Shown here in pieces: positions 45,003 through 56,367 of a stretch of 64,000 bases of DNA. A program made the translations under genes and the position numbers. Source of the stretch: Nemertoderma westbladi (lineage: Eukaryota; Xenacoelomorpha; Nemertodermatida; Nemertodermatidae); assembly GCA_032718475.1 (NCBI GenBank), contig JAUCBJ010006669.1, positions 26,183 through 90,182 of the forward strand, in the 5' to 3' direction. The notes beneath the pieces are model-generated. The model was not told the DNA's origin, made no database searches, and was given only the letters and a program-made list of their open reading frames with translations. How positions within the stretch are numbered: the stretch's first letter is position 1; every line of letters begins with the position of its first letter.

Positions 45003-48000
45003 ATGGAGGATTCGGAACATTCCCCTCACTCTGAGTCGATTACGATCCTGAACCTCCCCGCTGAGGGGATCTGCACAGTACAGCCATCCAATCCCCCAGT
45101 GACCCCGGGTTGGGTAGGCCCGGGCATCCATACAGCCTATGACCCAACCCGAGGAAACTCAGAAAGTGGATCAACTTCCAACTATCAAAACTCACAAAAC
45201 TGGGAGAAAAACAATGGGTTAGTTGGTGACTTTTCAATATGCAATAGTTCTAACACACACACATGTACACGTACACCTCAAAACCGTAACAAGACTATCC
45301 CTGACGTACACTCACACTCATCCATCACTAAACTTAATGTTGACAGCCCAGTCTTCCAGCCTTCCTTTCAACGAGACATCGACACCCACTCAGCTCCAAA
45401 AGAGTATATAAGCGACTTAAATGTTGGTTTAGATGGGGATAAGATAGTTGATGAGCAAAGGGGTATTAAAAAAATTAATGCTGAGCGGGTCATTGTTGAG
45501 GATCTCAGTGATGATGGTGTTTGGATAAAAAGGATATCTAGCTGCAATGAGGCAAATGAACACCACATTAACAATCATAAACCCAAGGCCACAAACATAA
45601 ACATGATACAAGGAACTCTGCTCAACTGGCTTCAAAGTGATGCTACTGCCAATAACAACGGACATATTATAAACCAGGATAGGCCCACTTCCAAACAATA
45701 TAATTCAAACTGGTTAGATTCTCATATCGAAAAGCCCCATAGTGAAGAACCGGCTATTAAAGCTGCATTGGGACCACCAACTATATATTTATCTAGTTGC
45801 ACACCCATATCTTCCAACATAAATGCAAACACTTCTCCAAATACACTTACCAACCATGGCGAAACTACCAAAAGTTTCAGTGATAAGAATACAACTCTTT
45901 CACAGATGGAAGAAATTATAAGTTTCTTTCCAGATAAACTAGCTGGCTGTGATGCAGCAGACATCGTTAAAGCAATTACAAAGCCTAGAAGGCAAGGACA
46001 TAGGCTATATATACCTCCAGATAGAGAAGACTTAAAAACCCTCCAGACTTCCACTTATGTAGTTGACAGCATAATAGATAGCTTTTTTGTTATACTTGAA
46101 AGGCAGTTTCCAGAAATTGTCACCATACCAATAGAACTTTGTAAAAAGTTACATCAATCTACATTCGATATTTCTGCAGCAATACGATATATTACCAGCA
46201 ACTGCTGCATCTCATCCAGCCACATTATTTGTTTCCCTGATATACATAACAACCACTATCGACTACATATTGCGGACACATCCACTAAAGTTGTATTTAC
46301 TTATTGTTCCATGACAGATACAATAATTACACCGACAGCAAAATTAATATGCTCTTTGTTAAACACAATATCAAAAGCTACAACCACTAAAGGGTCAGAA
46401 TCTTCGGAATGGGTAACAATCAATACTCATAATCCATTTCCAAGGCAGAACAATAACTTTGATTGCGGTATATTTATTTGTATGTATGGACTGGCTATTG
46501 CTGAGAACAAGAGCTCTATTCTACCTTTCTATGAGAATAGTCATGACATTCGGCAGTGGTTGAGAGAATCAGTTGAAAATGTTAAAATTGTCTCATCTGC
46601 CACTATCCCACACTCTGATATCAAAAATATCCTTCCTGCAAATCGTCAAGGAATACACAATTTGTCATGCTTTGATTATGAGAGCAATAATGGTACTTCC
46701 TCAAATAAGCAGAATGAAGTAAACAATAATAATAATAGGTGCCATTTAGCGGAACCTATATTAAAGACAACAAGCTCGCACCTTAGAGTTCTGCCAACTA
46801 TTGAATCAACATGGAACGATTTTGATTTAGTAAAATCCTCTGAAGATTTTATAAATGTTGTAAAATCATTACACTTAATCCATAATCCCAGAGAAACTTT
46901 TGCAAGATCACTAACACCACTTGGAATGGATCGCCTCACACAGTTTCAGAAGCTTCTATTCAATGACATTCTACAAGAAATAGTAGGAGAGACAACAGGG
47001 CTAAGCATAAAAACTCTAAAGAGACGATCCGTGGACGAACTAGCTATGGATGTGGCTGAATTTGCTCTGACATACGAAAGCAAAGCATTGACAACTAATT
47101 TTAAAAAGAGAGTCAACATAGGAAACGTAGATACTTTCAGCTTCCTTCAACTATTAGATTTAGTAACCAACCTTCAACTTGAAGTAAAATCATTGAGTAG
47201 TACATGTACAAATCTAAAATCTGAAATTTTAACATTGGAATCGAAGTTGGAATATAACACTGGAACATGCGACTCGAATATGTCAATAAAATGCAGTGAT
47301 GAACAATCACCAAGACAGATAAACGGAGGCAAAGGGAAAAAAGTAAAGACAAAGGCAAGAAAAAAGAATACAAAGAATAGGGCTTTTCAAAATATTAACA
47401 GTGACAGTGAATCAGAAAATCCCTCACCCAATCATCAGCCATCTAAGGTAAGTGAGATGGAAGATTGCTCGAGCAAAACTCTTAAAATTCTTGAACAAAC
47501 TCCCCAGCCAGTCACACCATCTGTGGAGAACCCATCCTCTTTTGAAGAATTGAGTACTAGCAGCTCTTCTTGGAAAACATACAAAGGGAAAGCAGCAGCA
47601 GCACCGACACACATAACAGAGAGTAAAAATAACATAACAATATCAAATAGTTATGGTGAGTTAGATTGTGAAACTCAGCTTAGTGTCTTGCTCAAACAAC
47701 AGAGTGAACTATTGGGACATTTTCGAACTATATCGAGTGGCTTTAAGGAAATGAGTAACAAAGAAAATGTCTCAGAAATAACTAAGGACAAAATAGGTAA
47801 AATATCTACTCACAGAGATAAACATCAAACCAGTAAGGCATCTCTACCCAAAAGTTATCATGTACAAGAAACTGGTAATAATAACATTGAATTGAGTATT
47901 CCTAAGAAGTATATACTAGTATCTGGTCTTCCTGCCAACTCCAGCTCACACATTATCTCTAACTTCTGTTTTCAACAAACTGGTAAGCACCCAATTAATG

Positions 48001-48407
48001 TATTGGTCAATAACAGAGGCTATCTCAAGGAAGCCAAAGTAACAATTGAGGCAGCTGACCTCACAACATATCTACAAGAGAGTATGTGGCCTGGCCAAAA
48101 TGTGAAAGTGCAAGAAGTTAATAATAATAATATTAATAGTAATAAATATTGTTATTACTATCCTGGGCAAAGTACAAACCTCTACAGCAATGATAAGAAA
48201 TTATTCATACATAGTAGAGTAAACCATGTACAACACAGGAAAGAAGATGTATATTCTGCTGCAAACGGACAATTTAATATGACACATGGTTGTTTGAAAA
48301 TATCGAACTCCCTACACAACAACAGAAGAATATGCCTACCAACACCTTACAACCAACATATTCAATACCAAAATTATATTCACAGTGTATTGAGACAGTG
48401 TTTTTAA
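45003..48407 (+). CDS. LINE ORF1 protein with Ulp1/C48-like cysteine protease domain
   Basis: The first in-frame ATG is at 45003; the open frame itself extends back through the 54 bp array to the element's 5' end without an ATG. At about 45906-46590 is a domain starting MEEIISFFPDKLAG, then NNHYRLHIADTSTKVVFTYC and W-V-T-I-N, then PRQNNNFDCGIFICMYGLAI. This fits the C48 (Ulp1/SENP) layout: His, then Gln and D-C-G-x-F with the catalytic Cys. The residue aligned with the catalytic Asp (usual Y-D-S) seems to be Cys (Y-C-S). Downstream are a coiled-coil-like helix (LQLEVKSLSSTCTNLKSEIL, about 47170), a basic stretch (KGKKVKTKARKKNTK) and a C-terminal part (KYILVSGLPANSS, about 47915) that may be RNA-binding. 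TAA at 48405-48407. Confidence 0.75.
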   Translation: MEDSEHSPHSESITILNLPAEGICTVQPSNPPVTPGWVGPGIHTAYDPTRGNSESGSTSNYQNSQNWEKNNGLVGDFSICNSSNTHTCTRTPQNRNKTIPDVHSHSSITKLNVDSPVFQPSFQRDIDTHSAPKEYISDLNVGLDGDKIVDEQRGIKKINAERVIVEDLSDDGVWIKRISSCNEANEHHINNHKPKATNINMIQGTLLNWLQSDATANNNGHIINQDRPTSKQYNSNWLDSHIEKPHSEEPAIKAALGPPTIYLSSCTPISSNINANTSPNTLTNHGETTKSFSDKNTTLSQMEEIISFFPDKLAGCDAADIVKAITKPRRQGHRLYIPPDREDLKTLQTSTYVVDSIIDSFFVILERQFPEIVTIPIELCKKLHQSTFDISAAIRYITSNCCISSSHIICFPDIHNNHYRLHIADTSTKVVFTYCSMTDTIITPTAKLICSLLNTISKATTTKGSESSEWVTINTHNPFPRQNNNFDCGIFICMYGLAIAENKSSILPFYENSHDIRQWLRESVENVKIVSSATIPHSDIKNILPANRQGIHNLSCFDYESNNGTSSNKQNEVNNNNNRCHLAEPILKTTSSHLRVLPTIESTWNDFDLVKSSEDFINVVKSLHLIHNPRETFARSLTPLGMDRLTQFQKLLFNDILQEIVGETTGLSIKTLKRRSVDELAMDVAEFALTYESKALTTNFKKRVNIGNVDTFSFLQLLDLVTNLQLEVKSLSSTCTNLKSEILTLESKLEYNTGTCDSNMSIKCSDEQSPRQINGGKGKKVKTKARKKNTKNRAFQNINSDSESENPSPNHQPSKVSEMEDCSSKTLKILEQTPQPVTPSVENPSSFEELSTSSSSWKTYKGKAAAAPTHITESKNNITISNSYGELDCETQLSVLLKQQSELLGHFRTISSGFKEMSNKENVSEITKDKIGKISTHRDKHQTSKASLPKSYHVQETGNNNIELSIPKKYILVSGLPANSSSHIISNFCFQQTGKHPINVLVNNRGYLKEAKVTIEAADLTTYLQESMWPGQNVKVQEVNNNNINSNKYCYYYPGQSTNLYSNDKKLFIHSRVNHVQHRKEDVYSAANGQFNMTHGCLKISNSLHNNRRICLPTPYNQHIQYQNYIHSVLRQCF

Positions 48408-51400
48408 ATACAATTTCCCACCCTGCACAGCTATACCACAACAGTGCCATATTTCGGATTACAATAGTAGCAAGGGTATAAAAGATGACTCAACTAGTTC
48501 AACAATTAATAAGAAATTAAACTCTACAAGACACTTAAAGGTCTTAAGTTTCAACTGTAAAGGTTACAAACGAAACATTGAATATATTTTTTCACTTGTT
48601 CTCGCAGAAAATCCAGATATTCTTGTGTTACAAGAACATTGGCTAGGTTCCAGAGAATCACTATACTACTTCAACCACAAACGGCTTCCAAAAGGCTACA
48701 AGTGTTCATACTCAGTAGCAGATGGTATGTTAAATACAAAAACAAGAGTGCGTGGGGAAGGGGGAGTAGCCATAATTACCAAAGAAGAAATTTATCAACA
48801 TTGCTCAAAAATCCATACAGTCAGTGATCGCATAGTTGGACTATCAATTAAAGGCCTGTTTACCAAAGATATTGATCTTTTTGGAATATATATGCCTGCC
48901 AATTGTGGAGATCCTGAAAATAGGATACACTTCCTCGAAGTCTGTGCTAGCCTGAGTGCATCATTACAGGACTCAATAGAAAAAGACTGTGAAATTATTA
49001 TTGCTGGGGACATAAACTGCAATGTTCTTTCCAATATGCTATATAGTCAAGCTTCCAAAACTGGAGACTTTAAATATGTATTTAATGATCATATAATAAA
49101 GCCCTTTGGACTCGTAACAGTTAATACAACAAGGCCATCGGGTATCCAACCGGTGTCATACAGATTTAAAAATATTTTTGGACAAGTCACTCGATCTTCA
49201 TTAATAGACCATGTAGTGACATCAGTAAATATCTCTGCCTGCACAGAAACTAACAATGTTCTTGACCCACAGCCACTTAATAAGTCAGACCACACAGCGG
49301 TATGGGTGACGTTCACACTAGATGAATCAGAAAATGTTACCAATACACAAAGCAATAATATTTGGAAGAAGAAAAGGTCTCCTGTTTATATGTTCAAAAG
49401 AGCAACGAAAGACCAGTTGTGTGAGTACAAAAACTGTGTTACAACTAAATTAAGGGATATAAACCATAAATATAAAGAATCTGAATATGAGGAAGCTAAT
49501 GCATCAAATTCAATGTCAAAAACACTAATTGGTGTTCTAAATGATGCTGCAAAGGATAACATACCCGTAGTGTACCCACGTAGGCATAAATTTAAACCTG
49601 CATATGTTCCTAAACAAGCTGCTGCAAATTGGGGGCAACTAGATAAGCTGAAATCTTTGCACAAAACAGGGCAGAAAGTGACAATTGCAGATTTAGAATA
49701 TAGAAGGCTAAAGAGTCGCTTAGAACAAAATGCATACTGGGAGCATATCCGTAACTTAACAGATTCTTGCAAATCAAATCGCACTAAGTTTTGGAATCTG
49801 CTTAAGGCAGAAGGAAACACAAGCATGTCAGATGTCAATGCGAATAATCTGGTAAACCATTATAATAAATGTTTCAATCCAAAGGAAATTGGGGAACAAA
49901 CTTGGCATCCCAATGAGAAGACAACAGCAGATGCCTTGGGACATATTAAAGCATTTTCCTCAGCCGATGTAGACACTGCTATCCGCAAACTGAACATGGG
50001 TAAAGCAGCAGATAGTCACAACCTAGTTTCTGAACATCTAAGGGCTAGCCTCTCAGAAGAGCTATGTTCTTATCTTGCCTCTCTATACAATACCATTCAC
50101 AGATTAAAGTCATTCCCAGATGTTCTAACAACTAGCCTTCTTCTACCTCAACTAAAAAGTGGAAATCGAGACATTTATAAAAATGGGAGCTACAGAGGTA
50201 TCTCCGTTATATCCGTGCTGGCGAAAATCTGGGAAATAATGGTAGCAGATGACATAAAACGAATTGACACAAGTCCACTACAAATGGGATATAAATCTGG
50301 TCATGGAACAGATATACCATACATGTTAGCTAACAAATTACTCAAGCACTTTAACAGGGAAGGTTCGAACGTTTATATAGTATCTCTTGATCTAACAAGT
50401 GCATTTGACACAGTAAACTACAAAAAACTGTTTGAAAAGTTGGAAAATACAAATATTGATAAATCAATTCTGATAACGTTATATTCCTATTATATAAACT
50501 CGTGCGCGCTGATCTCAATTAATGGGAACATTACTAGGGAGTCAATCCACTTGAAATGTGGCGTCAGACAAGGTGGGGTATTGTCTCCCATCTTATTTAA
50601 TATATATTTATCCGACTTATTTAACGAGCTTGAAATGTCTGGTATGGGATTACACATTAACAAAGAAGCTTATCCAGCTATAAGTTATGCTGACGATATA
50701 CTTCTTATGGCGAACCTAAAGAGTGACATCCATGAGATAATGGCGATCTGCAAAACATATTTTTCAGCCCACAACCTAGTTCTAAACTCTAAGAAGTCGT
50801 GGTATGTAATAAGTAAAACAAAATCATGTTATAACGAATATAATGGAAATCTAGTCTTAAGTGATGGCATAGTTATCCCAACAGCTGAATCTTGTAATTT
50901 CTTAGGTCTTCCATTACCAGCAACGAACCGAAATATCAGAGACCACTTTGTTAAGAAAATATGGAGTAATGTATCTACAATGAAAAATCGTGGGTTGACA
51001 GTTGATTCCGTACCACTAGATATAACAACAATAATATGGAAAGCGATTCTTATCCCATCAGCTTTGTATGGAGCTGCCGCTATTCCATTGGCAATGTTAG
51101 AAGAACTCGATAAATATTGGAGGAAAGCAATGCGCTGTGTTTTACACGTAGGGAATTATGTATCTGATAATACATTATTATTACTATTTGGTTCTCAAGG
51201 ACTAGGCAACTTAGTACACCATGCATACTGCCGTACAATTTATGCAGCTTTCAACTGTAATAACAGAAAAGTAACTTATCTGTTTAGTCATGTGCTAACT
51301 CGGCACATGACTAGCCAAATTAAAGATAATATGTATGATGATTATGCAGTGGGATCTTTTAAATATACTACACCTAGTTTACCATATCTCTGTTGCCACC

Positions 51401-51564
51401 GATATGATATTAAAGCAGTTCTAAAAAGTCAACAGTATCCAGAATTTACCTACCGTGATCAGTTCAACAAGATCCTCATAAACTCCATCCTAAATGATGT
51501 TGAAACAAGTATATCATTGAAAAGGCTGTGTATCCTTGATTATTACGATAAAAACTGGGTTTAA
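48394..51564 (+). CDS. LINE ORF2: AP-endonuclease and reverse transcriptase
   Basis: The frame opens after TGA at 48391-48393, overlapping the end of ORF1, and lies +1 to it. No ATG occurs before the endonuclease, which begins near 48535 (HLKVLSFNCKGYKRNIEYIF). Endonuclease motifs: VLQEHW, IIIAGDINCNV, SLIDHVV and KSDHTAVW (about 49280). The RT has SYRGISVISVLAKIWE, YIVSLDLTSAFDTVNY, GVRQGGVLSPILFN and SYADDILLMA (about 50685), so the YADD catalytic box is intact. The C-terminal part ends near LCILDYYDKNWV. The first ATG, around 48729, would remove the catalytic Glu, so start is probably by reinitiation, frameshift or a non-ATG codon. Nicking and target-primed reverse transcription are the expected roles. 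Confidence 0.85.
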   Translation, partial: DSVFKYNFPPCTAIPQQCHISDYNSSKGIKDDSTSSTINKKLNSTRHLKVLSFNCKGYKRNIEYIFSLVLAENPDILVLQEHWLGSRESLYYFNHKRLPKGYKCSYSVADGMLNTKTRVRGEGGVAIITKEEIYQHCSKIHTVSDRIVGLSIKGLFTKDIDLFGIYMPANCGDPENRIHFLEVCASLSASLQDSIEKDCEIIIAGDINCNVLSNMLYSQASKTGDFKYVFNDHIIKPFGLVTVNTTRPSGIQPVSYRFKNIFGQVTRSSLIDHVVTSVNISACTETNNVLDPQPLNKSDHTAVWVTFTLDESENVTNTQSNNIWKKKRSPVYMFKRATKDQLCEYKNCVTTKLRDINHKYKESEYEEANASNSMSKTLIGVLNDAAKDNIPVVYPRRHKFKPAYVPKQAAANWGQLDKLKSLHKTGQKVTIADLEYRRLKSRLEQNAYWEHIRNLTDSCKSNRTKFWNLLKAEGNTSMSDVNANNLVNHYNKCFNPKEIGEQTWHPNEKTTADALGHIKAFSSADVDTAIRKLNMGKAADSHNLVSEHLRASLSEELCSYLASLYNTIHRLKSFPDVLTTSLLLPQLKSGNRDIYKNGSYRGISVISVLAKIWEIMVADDIKRIDTSPLQMGYKSGHGTDIPYMLANKLLKHFNREGSNVYIVSLDLTSAFDTVNYKKLFEKLENTNIDKSILITLYSYYINSCALISINGNITRESIHLKCGVRQGGVLSPILFNIYLSDLFNELEMSGMGLHINKEAYPAISYADDILLMANLKSDIHEIMAICKTYFSAHNLVLNSKKSWYVISKTKSCYNEYNGNLVLSDGIVIPTAESCNFLGLPLPATNRNIRDHFVKKIWSNVSTMKNRGLTVDSVPLDITTIIWKAILIPSALYGAAAIPLAMLEELDKYWRKAMRCVLHVGNYVSDNTLLLLFGSQGLGNLVHHAYCRTIYAAFNCNNRKVTYLFSHVLTRHMTSQIKDNMYDDYAVGSFKYTTPSLPYLCCHRYDIKAVLKSQQYPEFTYRDQFNKILINSILNDVETSISLKRLCILDYYDKNWV

Positions 51565-51842
51565 CTTTAAGGAGGGGGGGGGGGGGGGGGGGGGTGCTTT
51601 ACGTCTCGGAGAGACCTCCAGGTTTTGAAGGATTAATATTAAGGACGACACAATATTTTTAATTTGTATTGAATATGCTGTAATTGTGTTTCTCTTTCTT
51701 TGAGATGGTTCTTGTAATAAAATTTTTTCTTATATATTTGTGTGTATGACCATTTTATATATACTTTTATTATTTGAGACCTCTATATATTGAATATATA
51801 ATATAGCCACCGGGGCGCAAGCCGGGAATGAAATTGAAAAAT

Positions 51843-54800
51843 TGTATGTAAGCAGACTCACATTGCGCTAGGTTTATGTAAGCAGACTCACATTGCGCTA
51901 GGTGTATGTAAGCAGACTCACATTGCGCTAGGTTTATGTAAGCAGACTCACATTGCGCTAGGTTTATGTAAGCAGACTCACATTGCGCTAGGTTTATGTA
52001 AGCAGACTCACATTGCGCTAGGTGTATGTAAGCAGACTCACATTGCGCTAGGTTTATGTAAGCAGACTCACATTGCGCTAGGTTTATGTAAGCAGACTCA
52101 CATTGCGCTAGGTTTATGTAAGCAGACTCACATTGCGCTAGGTTTATGTAAGCAGACTCACATTGCGCTAGGTGTATGTAAGCAGACTCACATTGCGCTA
52201 GGTTTATGTAAGCAGACTCACATTGCGCTAGGTGTATGTAAGCAGACTCACATTGCGCTTGGTGTATGTAAGCAGACTCACATTGCGCTAGGTGTATGTA
52301 AGCAGACTCACATTGCGCTAGGTTTATGTAAGCAGACTCACATTGCGCTAGGTGTATGTAAGCAGACTCACATTGCGCTTGGTGTATGTAAGCAGACTCA
52401 CATTGCGCTAGGTGTATGTAAGCAGACTCACATTGCGCTAGGTTTATGTAAGCAGACTCACATTGCGCTTGGTGTATGTAAGCAGACTCACATTGCGCTA
52501 GGTGTATGTAAGCAGACTCACATTGCGCTAGGTTTATGTAAGCAGACTCACATTGCGCTAGGTTTATGTAAGCAGACTCACATTGCGCTAGGTTTATGTA
52601 AGCAGACTCACATTGCGCTAGGTTTATGTAAGCAGACTCACATTGCGCTAGGTTTATGTAAGCAGACTCACATTGCGCTAGATGTATGTAAGCAGACTCA
52701 CATTGCGCTAGGTTTATGTAAGCAGACTCACATTGCGCTAGGTTTATGTAAGCAGACTCACATTGCGCTAGGTGTATGTAAGCAGACTCACATTGCGCTA
52801 GGTGTATGTAAGCAGACTCACATTGCGCTAGGTTTATGTAAGCAGACTCACATTGCGCTAGGTTTATGTAAGCAGACTCACATTGCGCTAGGTTTATGTA
52901 AGCAGACTCACATTGCGCTAGGTGTATGTAAGCAGACTCACATTGCGCTAGGTGTATGTAAGCAGACTCACATTGCGCTAGGTTTATGTAAGCAGACTCA
53001 CATTGCGCTAGGTTTATGTAAGCAGACTCACATTGCGCTAGGTTTATGTAAGCAGACTCACATTGCGCTAGGTTTATGTAAGCAGACTCACATTGCGCTA
53101 GGTGTATGTAAGCAGACTCACATTGCGCTAGGTGTATGTAAGCAGACTCACATTGCGCTAGGTGTATGTAAGCAGACTCACATTGCGCTAGGTGTATGTA
53201 AGCAGACTCACATTGCGCTAGGTTTATGTAAGCAGACTCACATTGCGCTAGGTGTATGTAAGCAGACTCACATTGCGCTAGGTGTATGTAAGCAGACTCA
53301 CATTGCGCTAGGTTTATGTAAGCAGACTCACATTGCGCTAGGTGTATGTAAGCAGACTCACATTGCGCTAGGTTTATGTAAGCAGACTCACATTGCGCTA
53401 GGTGTATGTAAGCAGACTCACATTGCGCTAGGTTTATGTAAGCAGACTCACATTGCGCTAGGTTTATGTAAGCAGACTCACATTGCGCTAGGTGTATGTA
53501 AGCAGACTCACATTGCGCTAGGTTTATGTAAGCAGACTCACATTGCGCTAGGTGTATGTAAGCAGACTCACATTGCGCTAGGTTTATGTAAGCAGACTCA
53601 CATTGCGCTAGGTTTATGTAAGCAGACTCACATTGCGCTAGGTTTATGTAAGCAGACTCACATTGCGCTAGGTGTATGTAAGCAGACTCACATTGCGCTA
53701 GGTTTATGTAAGCAGACTCACATTGCGCTAGGTTTATGTAAGCAGACTCACATTGCGCTAGGTTTATGTAAGCAGACTCACATTGCGCTAGGTTTATGTA
53801 AGCAGACTCACATTGCGCTAGGTTTATGTAAGCAGACTCACATTGCGCTAGGTTTATGTAAGCAGACTCACATTGCGCTAGGTTTATGTAAGCAGACTCA
53901 CATTGCGCTAGGTGTATGTAAGCAGACTCACATTGCGCTAGGTGTATGTAAGCAGACTCACATTGCGCTAGGTTTATGTAAGCAGACTCACATTGCGCTA
54001 GGTTTATGTAAGCAGACTCACATTGCGCTAGGTTTATGTAAGCAGACTCACATTGCGCTAGGTTTATGTAAGCAGACTCACATTGCGCTAGGTGTATGTA
54101 AGCAGACTCACATTGCGCTAGGTTTATGTAAGCAGACTCACATTGCGCTAGGTGTATGTAAGCAGACTCACATTGCGCTAGGTGTATGTAAGCAGACTCA
54201 CATTGCGCTTGGTGTATGTAAGCAGACTCACATTGCGCTTGGTGTATGTAAGCAGACTCACATTGCGCTAGGTGTATGTAAGCAGACTCACATTGCGCTA
54301 GGTGTATGTAAGCAGACTCACATTGCGCTAGGTTTATGTAAGCAGACTCACATTGCGCTAGGTTTATGTAAGCAGACTCACATTGCGCTAGGTGTATGTA
54401 AGCAGACTCACATTGCGCTAGGTTTATGTAAGCAGACTCACATTGCGCTAGGTTTATGTAAGCAGACTCACATTGCGCTAGGTTTATGTAAGCAGACTCA
54501 CATTGCGCTAGGTGTATGTAAGCAGACTCACATTGCGCTAGGTTTATGTAAGCAGACTCACATTGCGCTAGGTTTATGTAAGCAGACTCACATTGCGCTA
54601 GGTGTATGTAAGCAGACTCACATTGCGCTAGGTTTATGTAAGCAGACTCACATTGCGCTAGGTGTATGTAAGCAGACTCACATTGCGCTAGGTTTATGTA
54701 AGCAGACTCACATTGCGCTAGGTTTATGTAAGCAGACTCACATTGCGCTAGGTGTATGTAAGCAGACTCACATTGCGCTAGGTGTATGTAAGCAGACTCA

Positions 54801-54975
54801 CATTGCGCTAGGTTTATGTAAGCAGACTCACATTGCGCTAGGTTTATGTAAGCAGACTCACATTGCGCTTGGTGTATGTAAGCAGACTCACATTGCGCTA
54901 GGTTTATGTAAGCAGACTGACATTGCGCTAGGTGTATGTAAGCAGACTCACATTGCGCTAGGTTTATGTAAGCAG
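51843..54975. repeat. 30 bp satellite, right block (about 104 copies)
   Basis: Same unit as 42636-43726, with G/T variants (GGTGTATG or GGTTTATG) interspersed and rare GCGCTTGG units. It ends at AAGCAGATTATTAAAAATCC. Confidence 0.97.
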
Positions 54976-55791
54976 ATTATTAAAAATCCTTTTGAATGCC
55001 CGTATTAACTAACCTACTGTATTATGTTTAGCTGATTTTGGCCTATCTCATGTCGATGCAGTTATAGACAATTCTATTAGGAAATATATTGTGAGACAAC
55101 GCGACAACGTCTAATCTGGGAGCATTAGGATCCCTTGAGACATGTTTATATTATGTGTGAACGTGAAAAGACCCCGTGTTAGATTTTTAACAATAATGTT
55201 CTTAGTAAAGGGGATGACTTAATTGCTAAAAGTCGATTAATTGATAAAAACTCAATTATTGAGATGGCTAGAACCAAAAGCAAGTTTAGTACACATATTT
55301 ATATATTAACCCAAATGTTGGTGTCCATCCCATTTACAGTATGAGAACACCTTATTATCACCTTATTTTAAGCGAGTTAATATCATGTTGCAGACTAAGG
55401 GTCTCATCGTCTGCGTGTCGAAATGGGCCATTGGTATCGAACTCCACTCGAGAACAGACTGTGTCCTGGCGTCCGTTCACCGTTCTCATTATAACTGGTG
55501 CAACTTTAATTCTTTACAAACTATATTTGATATTGATTCTAAAACAGAATGCGACGTAATTACAAATATATTTGCATTTTATATTAATCCCATTGTTTCA
55601 TAATATTACTCTATATGTTTTTATAACAATAATGATCATGTATAACAATAACAATAACAATAATGATTACATGATTACAACATAATAATTATAGTTTGAT
55701 GATGTCTGGAAAATTTCTCGTACACCACCGGGACTACGCTTACACTAATTTATCAGACAGATCAAAAAGCTTTTACTGGACTCGTCAGATA
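54976..55791. other. unique intronic spacer
   Basis: AT-rich sequence. A candidate 162 bp cassette (55394-55555) has AG and GT at its ends but is not accepted as an exon. Nothing else seen. Confidence 0.4.
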
Positions 55792-56022
55792 GGGGGGCGA
55801 AACTGGACGCAATAAAAATTCATCCCTCTCCAGGGGAAATTCGACGTAAATAACAGCTGATTACTCTCAAAAATAAAACTGTAACCTGTTCTATTGTGCT
55901 TAGTTTATTGTTTTGGTTAAAATAACGTGCCACTGTAACCTGCTCCTTTCCCTAAATTGAGAATTTAACATTGAGGCGGGATATTAATTCGTCAAGGCGG
56001 GTTTTGCGTTCAGTTTCCCCCC
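55792..56022. mobile_element. MITE family M2, copy 1
   Basis: About 231 bp, starting GGGGGGCGAAACTGGACGCA and ending TTTTGCGTTCAGTTTCCCCC, which are inverted copies. It is highly similar in the same orientation to 57510-57759. It lies 345 bases upstream of the last LRR-gene exon. Confidence 0.75.
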
Positions 56023-56367
56023 AGTAGGCCTACTGTCTCCTACGACTTGCTTCACGGGCCGCTATGCCCGTCTCTAGTATTACTCTTTATATATTTTTAT
56101 AACAATAATAATAATGTAATTCTCGTACTTATTAATCTTCAACATTTAGTAGAACAGACGTGTTTATTTTTACAATATTTTGGACTGAGATAACCTTGCC
56201 GTAATTAATTTCCGCCAGTTAATTTTAATGTAATTTTAATGATATTAATTTCAGCCAATAAATCATATATATATAAATGTGTTTAGTTGCCGCGTTATTA
56301 AGTTTGTTTTTCAATATTACACATTTTATTAAAAAATAACTAGCTCATATTTGCTGTCTATCTACAG
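56023..56367 (+). other. intron 3' end of the LRR gene
   Basis: AT-rich, with duplicated TTAATTTTAATG near 56220 and ending in the acceptor TCTATCTACAG. No other feature. Confidence 0.4.

Larger units (their letters stand above)
43727..51842 (+). mobile_element. full-length LINE family C, 8.1 kb, inserted in the 30 bp satellite
   Basis: TGTAT occurs on both sides (43722-43726 and 51843-51847), and the satellite phase resumes as expected for a target-site duplication. The element begins TCTCCGAGCTGAGCG and ends GAAATTGAAAAAT. Inside, in order: a 54 bp tandem array (43810-44930), ORF1 with a Ulp1-like protease domain, ORF2 with AP-endonuclease and RT, and a 280 bp 3' tail with a poly-G run (about 51573-51593). 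ORFs are intact, so the insertion is young. It is an APE-type LINE of the CR1/jockey superfamily by motif style; the clade was not determined. Confidence 0.8.
42400..56367 (+). other. 14 kb intron of the LRR gene
   Basis: Bounded by GTAAGT at 42400 and TCTATCTACAG ending at 56367. It carries a 30 bp satellite split by a full-length LINE, a unique AT-rich stretch (54977-55791) with no accepted exon, and a MITE at 55792-56022. Phase 2 on both sides supports direct joining. Confidence 0.6.

Noticed and set aside
51843-54975. CRISPR-like regular 30 bp repeats
   Set aside because: There are no unique spacers; units are head-to-tail and identical, in a eukaryotic intron.
55394-55555. Possible 162 bp cassette exon between the two LRR-gene exons
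   Set aside because: It has AG and GT at its ends and would be phase 2-2, but it would insert a hydrophobic segment ahead of the extracellular part. The direct junction already gives an exact frame.
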